Source of the DNA: Pseudomonadota bacterium
Lineage (GTDB): Bacteria; Pseudomonadota; Gammaproteobacteria; Burkholderiales; Chitinibacteraceae
Length of the DNA stretch: 64,000 nucleotides
NCBI GenBank assembly: GCA_018261735.1
Contig: JAGTRM010000020.1
Location: 1-64,000, forward strand
Reading direction: 5' to 3'
The notes under the pieces were generated by a model, which saw only the letters and a program-made list of their open reading frames with translations, searched no databases and had not been told where the DNA came from. A program made the translations under genes and the position numbers. Positions 63,996 to 64,000 of the stretch are shown piece by piece; within the stretch, counting starts at the first letter, position 1; every line of letters begins with the position of its first letter.

Positions 63996-64000
63996 GCGCG

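Overview
The window looks like ordinary chromosome from a GC-rich betaproteobacterium. The gene orders lpxK-trm112-kdsB-adk, ubiH-type hydroxylase/dsbC and rsmI/lpoA-yraN-diaA-dolP, the tripartite tricarboxylate (Bug) transporter, the AmiC/TsaE/QueG block and a fully fused EIIA-HPr-EI fructose PTS all fit that class. The Neisseriales (Chromobacteriaceae/Chitinibacteraceae) are a plausible order, but this is inference from gene content only. I see no phage, plasmid, CRISPR array, rRNA or intact insertion sequence; one tRNA gene (tRNA-Leu CAA) is present.

Layout. 0-4.3 kb: envelope and housekeeping genes (end of lpxK, trm112, kdsB, adk, a UbiH-family hydroxylase, dsbC, a cysteine hydrolase). 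4.5-8.8 kb: a membrane diguanylate cyclase with a periplasmic binding domain, then a Lon-like AAA protease. 9-11.3 kb: aldo/keto reductase and AEC permease. 11.4-16.3 kb: a selenium/sulfur block, with a 147-bp inverted-repeat element abutting yedF, then yedF-selD divergent from selU(mnmH), followed by a long ovoA (ovothiol pathway). 16.4-20.8 kb: VOC protein, a small membrane protein, an RpiB/LacAB isomerase, an MFS permease and a YihY protein. 21.1-24.9 kb: tRNA-Leu, then rsmI diverging from lpoA-like/yraN/diaA/dolP. 24.9-30 kb: tesA diverging from a YbbA/YbbP-type ABC exporter, an NDUFA9-like reductase and a zinc-ribbon membrane protein. 30.1-37.6 kb: fba and a LacI-family regulator diverging from the fruBKA operon. 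37.7-46.3 kb: alanine/glycine symporter, a small membrane protein with recQ, a response regulator-kinase pair followed by a DegP protease, GFA and DUF2238 proteins. 46.4-49.5 kb: tctCBA. 49.5-50.1 kb: a gene-poor, AT-rich gap. 50.1-64 kb: PQQ sugar dehydrogenase, YegD-type Hsp70, the tsaE-amiC-pfpI operon diverging from queG, an HD-GYP/hybrid-kinase pair, murI-lrgAB, an SprA-like remnant, a DUF839/PhoX-like lipoprotein and a c-type cytochrome.

How the genes work together. The fructose block is a complete uptake-to-glycolysis route: FruA/FruB make fructose-1-phosphate, FruK makes fructose-1,6-bisphosphate and Fba splits it. Two similar 14-bp palindromes, one before lacI and one over the fruB promoter, suggest local control by the LacI-family regulator. 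YedF, SelD and SelU form a selenium-handling unit aimed at selenouridine in tRNA, since no selA/selB or selenocysteine gene is visible here. OvoA beside it is the most interesting association. Cyclic-di-GMP signalling is represented by one GGDEF synthase with an inhibitory site and one HD-GYP hydrolase coupled to a cytosolic hybrid kinase. Compact gene arrangement is conspicuous: three divergent gene pairs have overlapping or touching start codons, and many operon genes overlap by 1-4 bases.
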